Source: JAGQYH01 sp041393015
GTDB taxonomy: Bacteria > Bacteroidota > Bacteroidia > Chitinophagales > JADIYW01
Direction: 5' to 3'
Assembly (NCBI GenBank): GCA_041393015.1
Contig: JAWKKV010000011.1
Coordinates: 1-64,000 of the forward strand
Length of the DNA: 64,000 nucleotides
The notes beneath the pieces are model-generated. The model did not search any database, had not been told where the DNA came from, and worked only from the letters and a program-made list of their open reading frames with translations. Both the position numbers and the translations under genes were made by a program. Below are positions 45,138-53,338 of the stretch, one piece after another (the stretch's first letter is position 1; each line of letters starts with the position of its first letter).

Positions 45138-46577
45138 ATGCAACAATACGATCATTTTATAAATGGTAAAAATACATCTCCAAATAATGGAGAATATCTA
45201 AAGGTTCTCAACCCATGCAATGGAGAGCAGATAGCTGCTATTGCTAGAGGAAATGAAACCGATGTAGATGCAGCATTAAAAAGTTCTGAAAAAGCATTTA
45301 AGTCTTGGAGCAAAAAGACAATGGCAGAGCGTGTGGCTTTACAACATAAAGCTGCCAACGCCATGCGTGAAAATAGGGATGAATTAGCACAAACTATTTC
45401 AAGCGAATTAGGCCGACCATTTGAAGGTTGCCAACGTGAAATTGAACGCAGCGCAGACCTATTAGATTATTATGCTGAAGAAGCTTTGAGACTTAAAGGT
45501 GAGATTCCTATGATGAATGTGGAAGGCGAAAAAGTGCTTATCATTCGTCAGCCGGTTGGTGTTGTCGTTTCTATCACACCATTTAATTATCCCATTACGC
45601 TTTTAATTTTAAAGATTGGAGCAGCATTAGTGGTTGGTTGTACTGTTACAGCAAAACCTGCGGAAGACACGCCATTATCTACTTTAAAATTAGCTCAACT
45701 TTTCCATTCTGTTGGATTCCCCGATGGTGCTTTTAATGTCATTACAGGAAAAGGAAGAGAAATTGGCGATGCATTGGTGGCTCATAAAATTCCTCGCAAA
45801 ATCACTTTTACGGGTGGCACATCTGTTGGACAAAGAATTGCGAAACTAGCCGCTGATACCAACAAAAGAGTTACCCTAGAATTAGGTGGTCAATCTCCTG
45901 CAATTGTTTGTGAAGATGCAGACATTGTAGAAGCATCAAAAGCTATTGCCAAACATGCTTTCGCTAACAGCGGTCAGTTTTGTTATCGAGTGAATAGAGT
46001 GTATGCACATCAAAACATTTATGAAGATTTCATGGCATTGTTATGTGCTGAAGTAGCAAAATTTAAAATGGGTGATGTGGCAGACAGGTCTTGCACGCAT
46101 GGTCCATTGGTAAACGAAAAAATTTATAAAACGAGTGAAGAACAATCCATTGACGCCCGTTCAAAAGGAGCAGATATAAAGCTAGGTGGAGATAGATTAA
46201 CAGGAGGAGAATTTGATAAAGGCTTTTATTTCCCTCCTACTGTTATTGGGAATACTAATCACGATATGCAAATCATGACAGAAGAAACTTTCGGTCCGGT
46301 TTTAGGCGTAATGAAATTTGATTCAATAGACCAAGCCATCGAATTAGCGAATGACAGTATTTTCGGATTAGCTGCTTATGTTTTTTCAAAAGATATTGGC
46401 AATTGCATTCGCCTATCAGAAGAACTAGAAGCTGGTTCTGTTTGGGTAAACAAGATTCAACGTTCCTACCATTTGGCTCCGTTTGGTGGCGTCAAACAAA
46501 GTGGTATGGGAAGAGAAAAATCTGCTCATGGATTAGAAGAATACACAGAATTAAAAACAATTTATTTGAATTACTAA
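45138..46577 (+). CDS. Aldehyde dehydrogenase, CreC-like (4-hydroxybenzaldehyde oxidation candidate)
   Basis: A 479-residue NAD(P)-dependent aldehyde dehydrogenase. The catalytic Cys is Cys282 in NSGQFCYRVNR, with the general base Glu near residue 248 in LELGGQSP and the cofactor motif FTGGTSVGQRIA before it. In this cluster the natural substrate is 4-hydroxybenzaldehyde (or its phosphate), giving 4-hydroxybenzoate for PobA. Length is normal. It is followed by a three-hairpin repeat element. Confidence 0.88.
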   Translation: MQQYDHFINGKNTSPNNGEYLKVLNPCNGEQIAAIARGNETDVDAALKSSEKAFKSWSKKTMAERVALQHKAANAMRENRDELAQTISSELGRPFEGCQREIERSADLLDYYAEEALRLKGEIPMMNVEGEKVLIIRQPVGVVVSITPFNYPITLLILKIGAALVVGCTVTAKPAEDTPLSTLKLAQLFHSVGFPDGAFNVITGKGREIGDALVAHKIPRKITFTGGTSVGQRIAKLAADTNKRVTLELGGQSPAIVCEDADIVEASKAIAKHAFANSGQFCYRVNRVYAHQNIYEDFMALLCAEVAKFKMGDVADRSCTHGPLVNEKIYKTSEEQSIDARSKGADIKLGGDRLTGGEFDKGFYFPPTVIGNTNHDMQIMTEETFGPVLGVMKFDSIDQAIELANDSIFGLAAYVFSKDIGNCIRLSEELEAGSVWVNKIQRSYHLAPFGGVKQSGMGREKSAHGLEEYTELKTIYLNY

Positions 46578-46586
46578 ATTCCCCCG

Positions 46587-46680
46587 CTTGCTCGGCCATG
46601 TGCCGAGCAAGTATTATTTAAGTAGCCTTTGGCCACAAAACATAAAGCCCCATCAATGTCTCTCAAAGAGGACGTTGATG
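46587..46680 (+). repeat. Three-hairpin repeat element, copy 1
   Basis: Hairpin 1: CTTGCTCGGC / GCCGAGCAAG, a perfect 10-bp stem with a 5-base loop (46587-46611). Hairpin 2: GTAGCC-TTT-GGCCAC with one mismatch (46622-46636). Hairpin 3: CATCAATGTC...GACGTTGATG around an AAA loop with one bulged T (46651-46680). The same order of hairpins recurs at 53128-53219 with compensating changes in the stems. Confidence 0.8.
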
Positions 46681-46688
46681 ATGAAACA

Positions 46689-47312
46689 ATGACAACAAAA
46701 ATGTTTAGAGAAAAAGACATAGCAATTTGGGAGGCAGCAAGGCCCTATTTGGATGTTCGAAACAACGATGAACATACCTTGCATGTTTATGCCTTAGGAC
46801 AAAAATTGATTGAAATAGAGCCAAAAGCTAATGCAGATATTATTTTACCATCTATTCTTTTGCATGATACCGGATGGAAAATGATCCCTCAAGATAAAGT
46901 CTTACAAGCCTTTGGACCCAATAGAAAATATCCTGAATTGCAAAGACAACACGAATTAGAAAGTGTAAAAATTGCCGAAAATATTTTAACAAAATTAAAT
47001 TATCCTGAGGCTGACATTCAACAGATTAACGCCATTATTGACGGACATGATACAACAGCCGAACAGCGTTCCATCAATGATGGAATTATGAAGGATTCAG
47101 ATAAATTGTGGAGATACACACCACATGGAATTGGTATTATCTCTAGTTGGTTTGGTATCGATAATAAAGGTGTAATAGAAATCTTAATCAACTTTGTTCG
47201 ACCTACTTTATTAAGAGATGATTCGCGATTTTTAGCGGATAGTTTAATCAGCATCGCCAAGCTAAAAGAAAATATGTCAACCTACTTAAATGAAATAAAG
47301 ATTGAAAAATAG
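46689..47312 (+). CDS. HD-domain phosphohydrolase, CreD-like, copy 2
   Basis: A 207-residue HD-superfamily paralogue of the gene at 44449. Matching motifs are SILLHDTGW (His59-Asp60), IDGHDTT (His120-Asp121) and DSDKLWRY (Asp136/Asp138). I chose the ATG at 46689; earlier in-frame starts (TTG at 46629, ATG at 46656) lie inside the three-hairpin repeat, and the chosen start gives nearly the same length as copy 1. It overlaps the SDR gene by 11 bases. Two phosphatases may serve different phosphorylated intermediates or substrates. Confidence 0.8.
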   Translation: MTTKMFREKDIAIWEAARPYLDVRNNDEHTLHVYALGQKLIEIEPKANADIILPSILLHDTGWKMIPQDKVLQAFGPNRKYPELQRQHELESVKIAENILTKLNYPEADIQQINAIIDGHDTTAEQRSINDGIMKDSDKLWRYTPHGIGIISSWFGIDNKGVIEILINFVRPTLLRDDSRFLADSLISIAKLKENMSTYLNEIKIEK

Positions 47313-48060
47313 TTTACAAAATAAAGTGGTTGTTATCACCGGAGCAGCTGGTGGTTTAGGAGAAGCATTCGCCAAACGATTTGCTTCACTCGGTGCAAAA
47401 ATAGCCGTCTGCGATATCAATTTAGATAAAGCTAAAGAAGTAGCTAATCATCTAGAACACAATTATCAAGTAGAAGTAATTGCCATTAAAGTAAATGTAA
47501 CAGATGAAACTTCTACCCAAGCAATGGCTAACATCATTGAACAAAAATGGGGTCAAGTAAATGTTATCATCAATAATGCAGCTATCTACAACGGAATCAA
47601 AAGAAGTCCTTTTTACGAAATGGAAGTAGAAGAATGGAATAGAGTAATAGATGTCAATTTAAAAGGAACATGGCTAACATCGAAAGCGTTGTTTAATATG
47701 ATGAAAGAAAAAGGCGGCTCCATCATCAATATTTCCTCTGCCACCTTTATGAGTGGTTCTCCAAATTGGGCACATTATGTCGCTTCCAAAGGTGGTGTTA
47801 TTGGTTTAACCAGATCAATGGCAAGAGAAATTGGCGACTACAACATCAATGTTAATGCAGTAGCGCCTGGATTTACCTTAACAGAAGCCAGTTTATCCTT
47901 AATGGATGATGCTGCCTCGTATGGCGTAAATAGAGGAGCAATTAAAAGATCGTCACAGTCCGAAGATATTGTTGGAGCAGTTGTGTTTTTTGCTTCAGAA
48001 GAAGCGAATTTTATTACAGGTCAAACCTTAGTTGTAGACGGTGGGAGACAATTTATTTAA
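47302..48060 (+). CDS. Short-chain dehydrogenase/reductase, CreG-like (4-hydroxybenzyl alcohol dehydrogenase candidate)
   Basis: A 252-residue classical SDR: TGAAGGLGEAF for NAD(P), NNAAIYN, and catalytic Ser near 146 with Tyr159 and Lys163 (HYVASKGG). A TTG start at 47302 is required because an in-frame TAA lies at 47296 and the next start would truncate the Rossmann strand; it overlaps the HD gene by 11 bases. In the cluster the likely step is oxidation of the benzylic alcohol to the aldehyde. The end of the gene touches an inverted repeat that brackets the next gene. Confidence 0.85.
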   Translation: MKNSLQNKVVVITGAAGGLGEAFAKRFASLGAKIAVCDINLDKAKEVANHLEHNYQVEVIAIKVNVTDETSTQAMANIIEQKWGQVNVIINNAAIYNGIKRSPFYEMEVEEWNRVIDVNLKGTWLTSKALFNMMKEKGGSIINISSATFMSGSPNWAHYVASKGGVIGLTRSMAREIGDYNINVNAVAPGFTLTEASLSLMDDAASYGVNRGAIKRSSQSEDIVGAVVFFASEEANFITGQTLVVDGGRQFI

Positions 48061-48079
48061 TGAGTGAATGCGATAATGT
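48059..48079 (+). repeat. Left arm of the 21-nt inverted repeat around the four-helix-bundle gene
   Basis: Pairs with 48467-48487 in reverse complement at 19 of 21 positions. It begins in the SDR stop codon. Core words are ATGAGT, AATGCG and AATGT. Confidence 0.78.
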
Positions 48080-48101
48080 GTGATTGAGTAAATAAAAAAG
48101 A

Positions 48102-48467
48102 ATGACAGAAAAAGAGATTTTTGTTCAACAAATGAGGCAAAGAACGAAGAAGTTCGCAGTTGAAGTAATTAATTTTTGCAATTCATTACAGTCAACAAAA
48201 GCAACATCTGTTATCACATATCAACTCATCAAATCCGCTACATCAACAGGGGCAAATTATCGAGCAGCATGTAGGGCCCGATCTAAAAATGAGTTTTTTA
48301 GCAAGGTCTGTATAGTGGTTGAAGAAATAGATGAATCTGAATACTGGCTTGAGTTAATAAAAGAAACAAAATTATCTAACGAAGAAAAAATATTAAATGA
48401 TTTAATTATAGAAGCAAACGAACTCACTAAAATTATGTCGAAAGCGAAAAATTCAACGTATAGCTAA
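48102..48467 (+). CDS. Four-helix-bundle protein (23S rRNA intervening-sequence / Avd-like family)
   Basis: A 121-residue protein of the four-helix-bundle group that is encoded in 23S rRNA intervening sequences and is related to the Avd protein of diversity-generating retroelements. Family-typical features are TYQLIKSATSTGANYRAACRARSKNEFFSKV and the trailing Glu-rich helix. It sits in the middle of the aromatic operon, between the SDR and ferredoxin genes, and is bracketed by an imperfect 21-nt inverted repeat, so it looks inserted rather than part of the pathway. No reverse transcriptase or variable repeat is seen nearby. Confidence 0.82.
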   Translation: MTEKEIFVQQMRQRTKKFAVEVINFCNSLQSTKATSVITYQLIKSATSTGANYRAACRARSKNEFFSKVCIVVEEIDESEYWLELIKETKLSNEEKILNDLIIEANELTKIMSKAKNSTYS

Positions 48468-48487
48468 CATTGTCGCATTAACTCATT
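48467..48487 (-). repeat. Right arm of the 21-nt inverted repeat around the four-helix-bundle gene
   Basis: Reverse complement matches 48059-48079 at 19 of 21 positions and overlaps the last base of the four-helix-bundle stop codon. A second, shorter copy of the same words follows at about 48491-48517. Confidence 0.78.
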
Positions 48488-48535
48488 TTAGCATTCACGC
48501 ATTAATTAACTCATTATATCATTAAAATTAAAAAA

Positions 48536-48859
48536 ATGCCAAAAATAACTTACATCAATCACGAAGGAGAAACAACTGAAATAGACCTTCCCATTGGACA
48601 CAGCCTTGTAGAAGGAGCAGTACAAAACGACATTGAAGGCATCGTTGCAGAATGCGGTGGATCTTGCATGTGCGCTACTTGCCACTGCTATGTAGATGAA
48701 GCATTTCTAGACAAATTACCGGAAATGGAAGAAGAGGAAGATGAAATGTTGGAGGATGCTGCCAGTGAAAGAAAAAGTAACAGTCGTTTAGGTTGTCAGA
48801 TTAGAATGACAGAAGACTTAGAAGGCTTAATTGTTAGACTTCCCGAAACACAAGTATGA
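48536..48859 (+). CDS. 2Fe-2S ferredoxin, CreF-like
   Basis: A 107-residue ferredoxin of the putidaredoxin/adrenodoxin type. The cluster ligands lie in ECGGSCMCATCHCYV (Cys-x5-Cys-x2-Cys) and LGCQIRM. Two additional Cys in that loop (positions before and after the ligand set) are unusual but need not bind iron. It should carry electrons from the reductase encoded just after it to the P450. Start of the reductase overlaps its stop by four bases, so they are co-translated. Confidence 0.9.
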   Translation: MPKITYINHEGETTEIDLPIGHSLVEGAVQNDIEGIVAECGGSCMCATCHCYVDEAFLDKLPEMEEEEDEMLEDAASERKSNSRLGCQIRMTEDLEGLIVRLPETQV

Positions 48860-50076
48860 GTAAAAGAGTAGTTATAGCCGGTGCTGGACAGGCAGCCATT
48901 CAAGCTGCTACCACCTTAAGGTCGGAAGGCTTTGAAGGCGAAATTTTAATGGTAGCAGACGAATTGGATTTACCTTATCAAAAACCTCCTTTGTCAAAAG
49001 GGTTTTTAATGGATAAACTGCAAGAAAAAAATCTGCTGTTTAAAACTGAAAAGTTTTTTGAAGAAAAAAATGTGCAGTTGGCCTTAGGAGAAAAAGTCAC
49101 AGAAATCTTTCAAGTAAACAAAGCTATCAAAACCAACAAAGGCAATGTTTACGATTATGATTCTCTCATCATCGCAACAGGCACAAGAAATAGAATTTTA
49201 AATATTCTAGGAAGTGAACTAGAAGGTATCCACTATTTAAGATCTCTAGAAGATGCCAAATCTCTAAAGCAAAAATTAGCCACTAGCAAAAAATTAGTAG
49301 TTATTGGCGGTGGATTTATAGGTTTAGAAATTGCAGCAGCAGCCAAAGAAAAAGGACTTGAAGTAACCGTTTTAGAAGTTCAAGATCGATTAATGGCTAG
49401 AGTATTGCCTCCCATCATTTCTGATATTTTTGAAGCCAAACATAGAGATAAAGGTGTTGACATTCAATTACAAAAGTCGGCTACCGCTTTTATTGGAGAA
49501 AACAACCACGTTACCGGTGTACAGCTAGATGATGAATCAATCATCTCTGCCGATTTGGTAGTAGTAGGAATTGGTGTAGTGCCAAATGATGACTTCGCTG
49601 CGTCAGGAGGCATTAAATGCAGCAATGGAATTGAAGTAGATGATTTTACCAGAACAAACGTCGAAGATATTTATGCCATTGGTGATGTCGCTTGTCATTA
49701 TAATGATTTCATGCAATCTACTTTACGATTAGAATCCGTTCAAAATGCAATGGATCAAGGAAAAATTTCAGCGCTTCATATTTTAGGAAAAGAAGAGGCT
49801 TATTATTTAGTGCCTTGGTTTTGGACGCATCAATTTGAATTAAAATTACAAATGGCCGGATGTAACCAAGGCTATGATGAGTATTTCACTAGAGGATCTA
49901 TTGAAGAAGAAAAATTTTCAATCTTTTATATCAAAGATGAGAAATTAATCGGTGTGGATTCTATCAATCGCGCCTCGGATCATATGGCTGCTAGAAAATT
50001 AATTCAAGCTGGCGTTACTCCTACTGAAGAACAAATAGAAGACCTAGATTTTAAATTAAAAACTTTAATAGACTAA
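48856..50076 (+). CDS. NAD(P)H-ferredoxin reductase, CreE-like
   Basis: A 406-residue FAD-dependent reductase of the putidaredoxin reductase type. The FAD motif VVIAGAGQAAIQAATTL is at the N-terminus, LVVIGGGFIGLEIAAAA forms the NAD site near residue 153, and IYAIGDVACH completes the FAD site. It passes electrons from NADH to the 2Fe-2S ferredoxin encoded directly upstream, for the P450. Only two bases separate it from pobA, linking the P450 module to the hydroxybenzoate genes. Confidence 0.9.
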   Translation: MSKRVVIAGAGQAAIQAATTLRSEGFEGEILMVADELDLPYQKPPLSKGFLMDKLQEKNLLFKTEKFFEEKNVQLALGEKVTEIFQVNKAIKTNKGNVYDYDSLIIATGTRNRILNILGSELEGIHYLRSLEDAKSLKQKLATSKKLVVIGGGFIGLEIAAAAKEKGLEVTVLEVQDRLMARVLPPIISDIFEAKHRDKGVDIQLQKSATAFIGENNHVTGVQLDDESIISADLVVVGIGVVPNDDFAASGGIKCSNGIEVDDFTRTNVEDIYAIGDVACHYNDFMQSTLRLESVQNAMDQGKISALHILGKEEAYYLVPWFWTHQFELKLQMAGCNQGYDEYFTRGSIEEEKFSIFYIKDEKLIGVDSINRASDHMAARKLIQAGVTPTEEQIEDLDFKLKTLID

Positions 50077-50078
50077 AG

Positions 50079-51263
50079 ATGAGTCAAAAAATAAAAACTC
50101 AAATAGGAATTATTGGTGCCGGACCAGCCGGTTTAATGTTAGCTCACTTCTTAGACAAAATGGGCATAGAAAGTATTGTTCTAGAAAATAAAAGTAGGGA
50201 TTATGTAGAAAACAGAATCCGTGCAGGTTTGCTAGAACAAAACACCGTTGATTATCTAAAAGAAATTGACGTTGCCGACAACATGCTTGAAAAGGGACTT
50301 TTACATGAAGGCGTAAATTTCAGCTTTGATGGAGAAAGAATTCATATTCCATTTGGTGAATTAACCGGCGGAAGAAACATCACAATTTATGGCCAGCGAT
50401 TTGTCGTGAGAGACCTAATAAGAACTCGCCTAGAAAGAGGAGGAGAAATTAGATTTGAAGCAGAAGCGAATAAGATAACAGATATTGATGGCGCTCAACC
50501 AAAAATTCATTTTACTGAAAACGGAGAAGAAAAAATTTTAGAGTGTGATTTTATAGCTGGTTGCGATGGCTATCATGGCATTGGTAGAGAAACACTTCCG
50601 ACAGAATCTTATAGAAGACACGACATTCATTATCCATTTAGTTGGCTAGGAATTATGGCCAATGCTGCCCCTTCCTCAGATGAGTTAATCTATTCCTATC
50701 ATAAAGATGGATTTGCCCTATTGAGTTATCGATCTCCCACCGTTAGTCGATTGTATTTACAAGTGGACAATGATGATGATATCGACAATTGGTCAGATGA
50801 CAGAATTTGGGATAACCTGCACAAAAGATTAGCGTATACCGATTGGAAACTAAATGAAGGAGAAATTACTCAAAAAAGTATCACACCAATGCGAAGCTAT
50901 ATGATTGATCACATGCAACATAAAAAATTATTTGTTGCCGGTGATGCTGCTCATATTGTGCCGCCAACCGGCGGAAAAGGATTGAACTTAGCGGTGGCAG
51001 ATGTTAAAATCATGTCAAAAGCTTTTGAAGATTTTTATAAAAACAATTCCAGCGAAAAATTAGATAATTATTCTACTGATTGTATGAGAAGAGTTTGGAG
51101 AGCACAAGGTTTCTCAAACTTTATGACGACCCAATTCCATAAGCAATATCCACATGGCTCTTACGAATACTTGTTACAAAAAGCCAATTTCGATTACATT
51201 GCGATGTCAACAGCTATGAAAACAACCGTGGCAGAAAATTACGTTGGACTAAAAACTATCTAA
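50079..51263 (+). CDS. pobA: 4-hydroxybenzoate 3-monooxygenase
   Basis: A 394-residue flavoprotein hydroxylase converting 4-hydroxybenzoate to protocatechuate with NAD(P)H and O2. GIIGAGPAGLMLAHFL binds FAD, RIRAGLLEQNTVD is the typical PobA segment, and GDAAHIVPPTGGKGLNLAVAD is the FAD-ribityl motif. Its length is that of known PobA proteins. Its presence right after the P450 redox partners shows that the upstream steps end in 4-hydroxybenzoate. The stop overlaps the pcaD start by one base. Confidence 0.95.
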   Translation: MSQKIKTQIGIIGAGPAGLMLAHFLDKMGIESIVLENKSRDYVENRIRAGLLEQNTVDYLKEIDVADNMLEKGLLHEGVNFSFDGERIHIPFGELTGGRNITIYGQRFVVRDLIRTRLERGGEIRFEAEANKITDIDGAQPKIHFTENGEEKILECDFIAGCDGYHGIGRETLPTESYRRHDIHYPFSWLGIMANAAPSSDELIYSYHKDGFALLSYRSPTVSRLYLQVDNDDDIDNWSDDRIWDNLHKRLAYTDWKLNEGEITQKSITPMRSYMIDHMQHKKLFVAGDAAHIVPPTGGKGLNLAVADVKIMSKAFEDFYKNNSSEKLDNYSTDCMRRVWRAQGFSNFMTTQFHKQYPHGSYEYLLQKANFDYIAMSTAMKTTVAENYVGLKTI

Positions 51264-52051
51264 TGGCATTCTTAAAATGCAACGATCATATCATTCATTA
51301 CGAATATCTTCCAAAGGAAGGCGCAAAAACTATTGCATTTGTTAATTCATTGGGCACAGATTTTAGTATTTGGGATGATGTGGTCAACCATTTAGGTCAA
51401 AACTATAGCATTCTAAGGTTTAATAAAAGAGGGCATGGCTTGTCTGAAATTCCTCATGAAGCCACTTCTATGCAAGATTATGCCAATGACCTTTTAAGCT
51501 TAATGGACCAATTAGCGATTGAAAAAACGCATTTGGTAGGCTTATCCATTGGAGGAATGATAAGCGTGCTTTTTACCAGTTTATATCCTGAAAGAATAGA
51601 TAAATTAGTATTAAGCGATACTGCTCCAGTAATAGGTAACGAAAAAGATTGGAATGCCCGAATAAGAATTATTGAAGCGAAAGGCATTCCTTTTTTATCC
51701 TCCGGTATTATTGAGAGATGGTTTGCTCCAAATTTCATTAAATCGTTCCCAATTGCAACTAAAGGCTATCAAAATATGTTGGAAAGAACAACAACAAAAG
51801 GATATAGTGCAGCCTGTGGAGCGATAAGAGATGCTGATTTAAATAACAACTTAAAACAAATTCAACAACCCACTTTGTGTGTTTGTGGTGGTGAAGACCA
51901 ATCGACACCAACTAGTCTTGTGAAAAATATGGCGAGCTATTTAAAAAATGGAACATACATTGAAATTGAGGATACCGGACATCTGCCTTGTGTAGAAAAA
52001 CCGGAAGAATTTACAAACGCTATTTTAAACTTTTTTGATAATGGACAATGA
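51263..52051 (+). CDS. pcaD: 3-oxoadipate enol-lactonase
   Basis: A 262-residue alpha/beta hydrolase. The nucleophile elbow is GLSIGGMIS, the acid lies in CGGEDQSTP and the His in DTGHLPCVEKPEEF. It opens the enol-lactone to 3-oxoadipate in the beta-ketoadipate pathway. It overlaps pobA by one base and pcaC by 11 bases, so order and coupling match a classical pca operon. Confidence 0.9.
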   Translation: MAFLKCNDHIIHYEYLPKEGAKTIAFVNSLGTDFSIWDDVVNHLGQNYSILRFNKRGHGLSEIPHEATSMQDYANDLLSLMDQLAIEKTHLVGLSIGGMISVLFTSLYPERIDKLVLSDTAPVIGNEKDWNARIRIIEAKGIPFLSSGIIERWFAPNFIKSFPIATKGYQNMLERTTTKGYSAACGAIRDADLNNNLKQIQQPTLCVCGGEDQSTPTSLVKNMASYLKNGTYIEIEDTGHLPCVEKPEEFTNAILNFFDNGQ

Positions 52052-52427
52052 TGATTTGAAAAAAGCCATGACAACCAGAAGATCAGTTTTGGGAGATGCA
52101 CATGTTGATAGAGCGGAAGCTAATAAAACAGATTTCGATAAGGACTTTCAAACTTACATCACCAAAAATGCTTGGGGAGATGTTTGGTCGAGACCCGGAT
52201 TAACGAAGCGTGAAAGAAGCATGTTGACCATTGCACTTTTAGCAGCTTTAGGCCATGAATCTGAGCTAGCCATGCATATTAGAGCCACCAAAAATACAGG
52301 TGCTACAGAAGAAGATATTAAAGAAGTTTTGCTACATACTGCTGTTTATGCGGGCATTCCGGCTGCCAATAGCGCCATTAAAGTAGCAAAAGAAACTTTT
52401 GAAGAAATGAATAAAAATAAAAAATGA
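52041..52427 (+). CDS. pcaC: 4-carboxymuconolactone decarboxylase
   Basis: A 128-residue protein of the carboxymuconolactone decarboxylase family. Conserved segments are RRSVLGDAHVDRA, WSRPGLTKRERSMLTIALLAALG and MHIRATKNTGATEEDIKEVLLHTAVYAGIPAAN. I chose the ATG at 52041 over an in-frame TTG six bases earlier. It removes CO2 from gamma-carboxymuconolactone to give the enol-lactone. It overlaps pcaD by 11 bases and pcaH by four. Confidence 0.93.
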   Translation: MDNDDLKKAMTTRRSVLGDAHVDRAEANKTDFDKDFQTYITKNAWGDVWSRPGLTKRERSMLTIALLAALGHESELAMHIRATKNTGATEEDIKEVLLHTAVYAGIPAANSAIKVAKETFEEMNKNKK

Positions 52428-53113
52428 ACAAACGAGATTGGAAAGTTAATCCACTATTTTATCCCGACTATAAATCCACTGTTTTAAGAACACCTAAACA
52501 ACCTTTGATTCCTGTTAAACATAGTTTAGCAGAGTTAACCGGTCCGGCTTATGGAACATCTGTTATTGGTGAATTCGACCACGATTTAACAAAAAATGCG
52601 ATAAAAACCGGACCACCTTTAGGTGAAAAAATTGTTGTAGCAGGCAAGGTATTAGACGACAATGGCAAACCTATTCCAAATACATTAGTAGAAATTTGGC
52701 AAGCGAATTCGGCTGGAAAATATATCCATAAAGCAGATACACACGATGCTCCATTAGATCCCAATTTTTTAGGTGGTGGAAGAGTGTTGACGGACAAAGA
52801 TGGAAATTATAAATTCTACACCATCAAACCCGGTGCTTATCCTTGGGGCAATCACGAAAATGCATGGCGTCCGGCGCATATTCATTTCTCTTTGTTTGGA
52901 AGTAACATTTGTAGCCGATTAGTCACTCAAATGTATTTCCCTAACGATCCTTTATTCAAATACGATCCAATTTTTCAAAGTGTGCCTGAGCACGCCAGAC
53001 ATTTGTTAGTGTCTGATTTTAATTTAGATCTCACCGAATCGGGCATTTGCTTAGGTTACGAATTCAACATCGTTCTTAGAGGAAAAAATTCAACACCTTT
53101 TGAAAATCAATAA
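52424..53113 (+). CDS. pcaH: Protocatechuate 3,4-dioxygenase beta subunit
   Basis: A 229-residue intradiol dioxygenase subunit. The non-haem iron is held by two Tyr and two His; WRPAHIHFS contains the paired His (HxH) and the nearby GAYPWGNHENA and GKYIHKADTHDAP the Tyr residues. It cleaves protocatechuate to 3-carboxymuconate together with PcaG. A four-base overlap joins it to pcaC. The alpha-subunit gene follows after a 225-base gap filled by a three-hairpin repeat. Confidence 0.94.
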   Translation: MNKRDWKVNPLFYPDYKSTVLRTPKQPLIPVKHSLAELTGPAYGTSVIGEFDHDLTKNAIKTGPPLGEKIVVAGKVLDDNGKPIPNTLVEIWQANSAGKYIHKADTHDAPLDPNFLGGGRVLTDKDGNYKFYTIKPGAYPWGNHENAWRPAHIHFSLFGSNICSRLVTQMYFPNDPLFKYDPIFQSVPEHARHLLVSDFNLDLTESGICLGYEFNIVLRGKNSTPFENQ

Positions 53114-53127
53114 AAAATATCAAACAA

Positions 53128-53219
53128 ATTCGCTCGGCTCTAGCCGAGTGAATAATAATAAAATAGCTTTTAGCTACAATAATTCCTCACCAGAGTCTCT
53201 CGTAGAGAACACTGATGAC
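53128..53219 (+). repeat. Three-hairpin repeat element, copy 2
   Basis: Hairpin 1: ATTCGCTCGGC / GCCGAGTGAAT, 11 bp with one G-T pair (53128-53153). Hairpin 2: TAGC-TTTTA-GCTA. Hairpin 3: CAGAGTCTCTC / GAGAACACTG around GTA with one bulged pyrimidine and one mismatch. Order, spacing and the bulge agree with copy 1 at 46587-46680 while many stem bases differ. Confidence 0.78.
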
Positions 53220-53237
53220 ATAAACAAAATTAATTTC

Positions 53238-53255
53238 GAATAACGATTAACGAAT
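53238..53255. repeat. 18-nt repeat GAATAACGATTAACGAAT
   Basis: Exact reverse complement of 17883-17900 after slyD. It lies in AT-rich spacer DNA between pcaH and pcaG, downstream of the three-hairpin repeat. Confidence 0.8.
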
Positions 53256-53338
53256 GTTGATTTTTGAATTCTAAATTCGTTGATCTTCATTCTATAATCA
53301 AAATTCAAATTAGCAAGACAAAAATAGTATAGTAGATT

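Noticed and set aside
46629..46688. Upstream TTG and ATG starts for the second HD gene
   Set aside because: They lie inside the three-hairpin repeat, and the added residues have no counterpart in the paralogue, which matches the length from 46689.
48102..48467. Four-helix-bundle gene considered as part of a diversity-generating retroelement
   Set aside because: No reverse transcriptase, template repeat or variable repeat was found in the neighbourhood.
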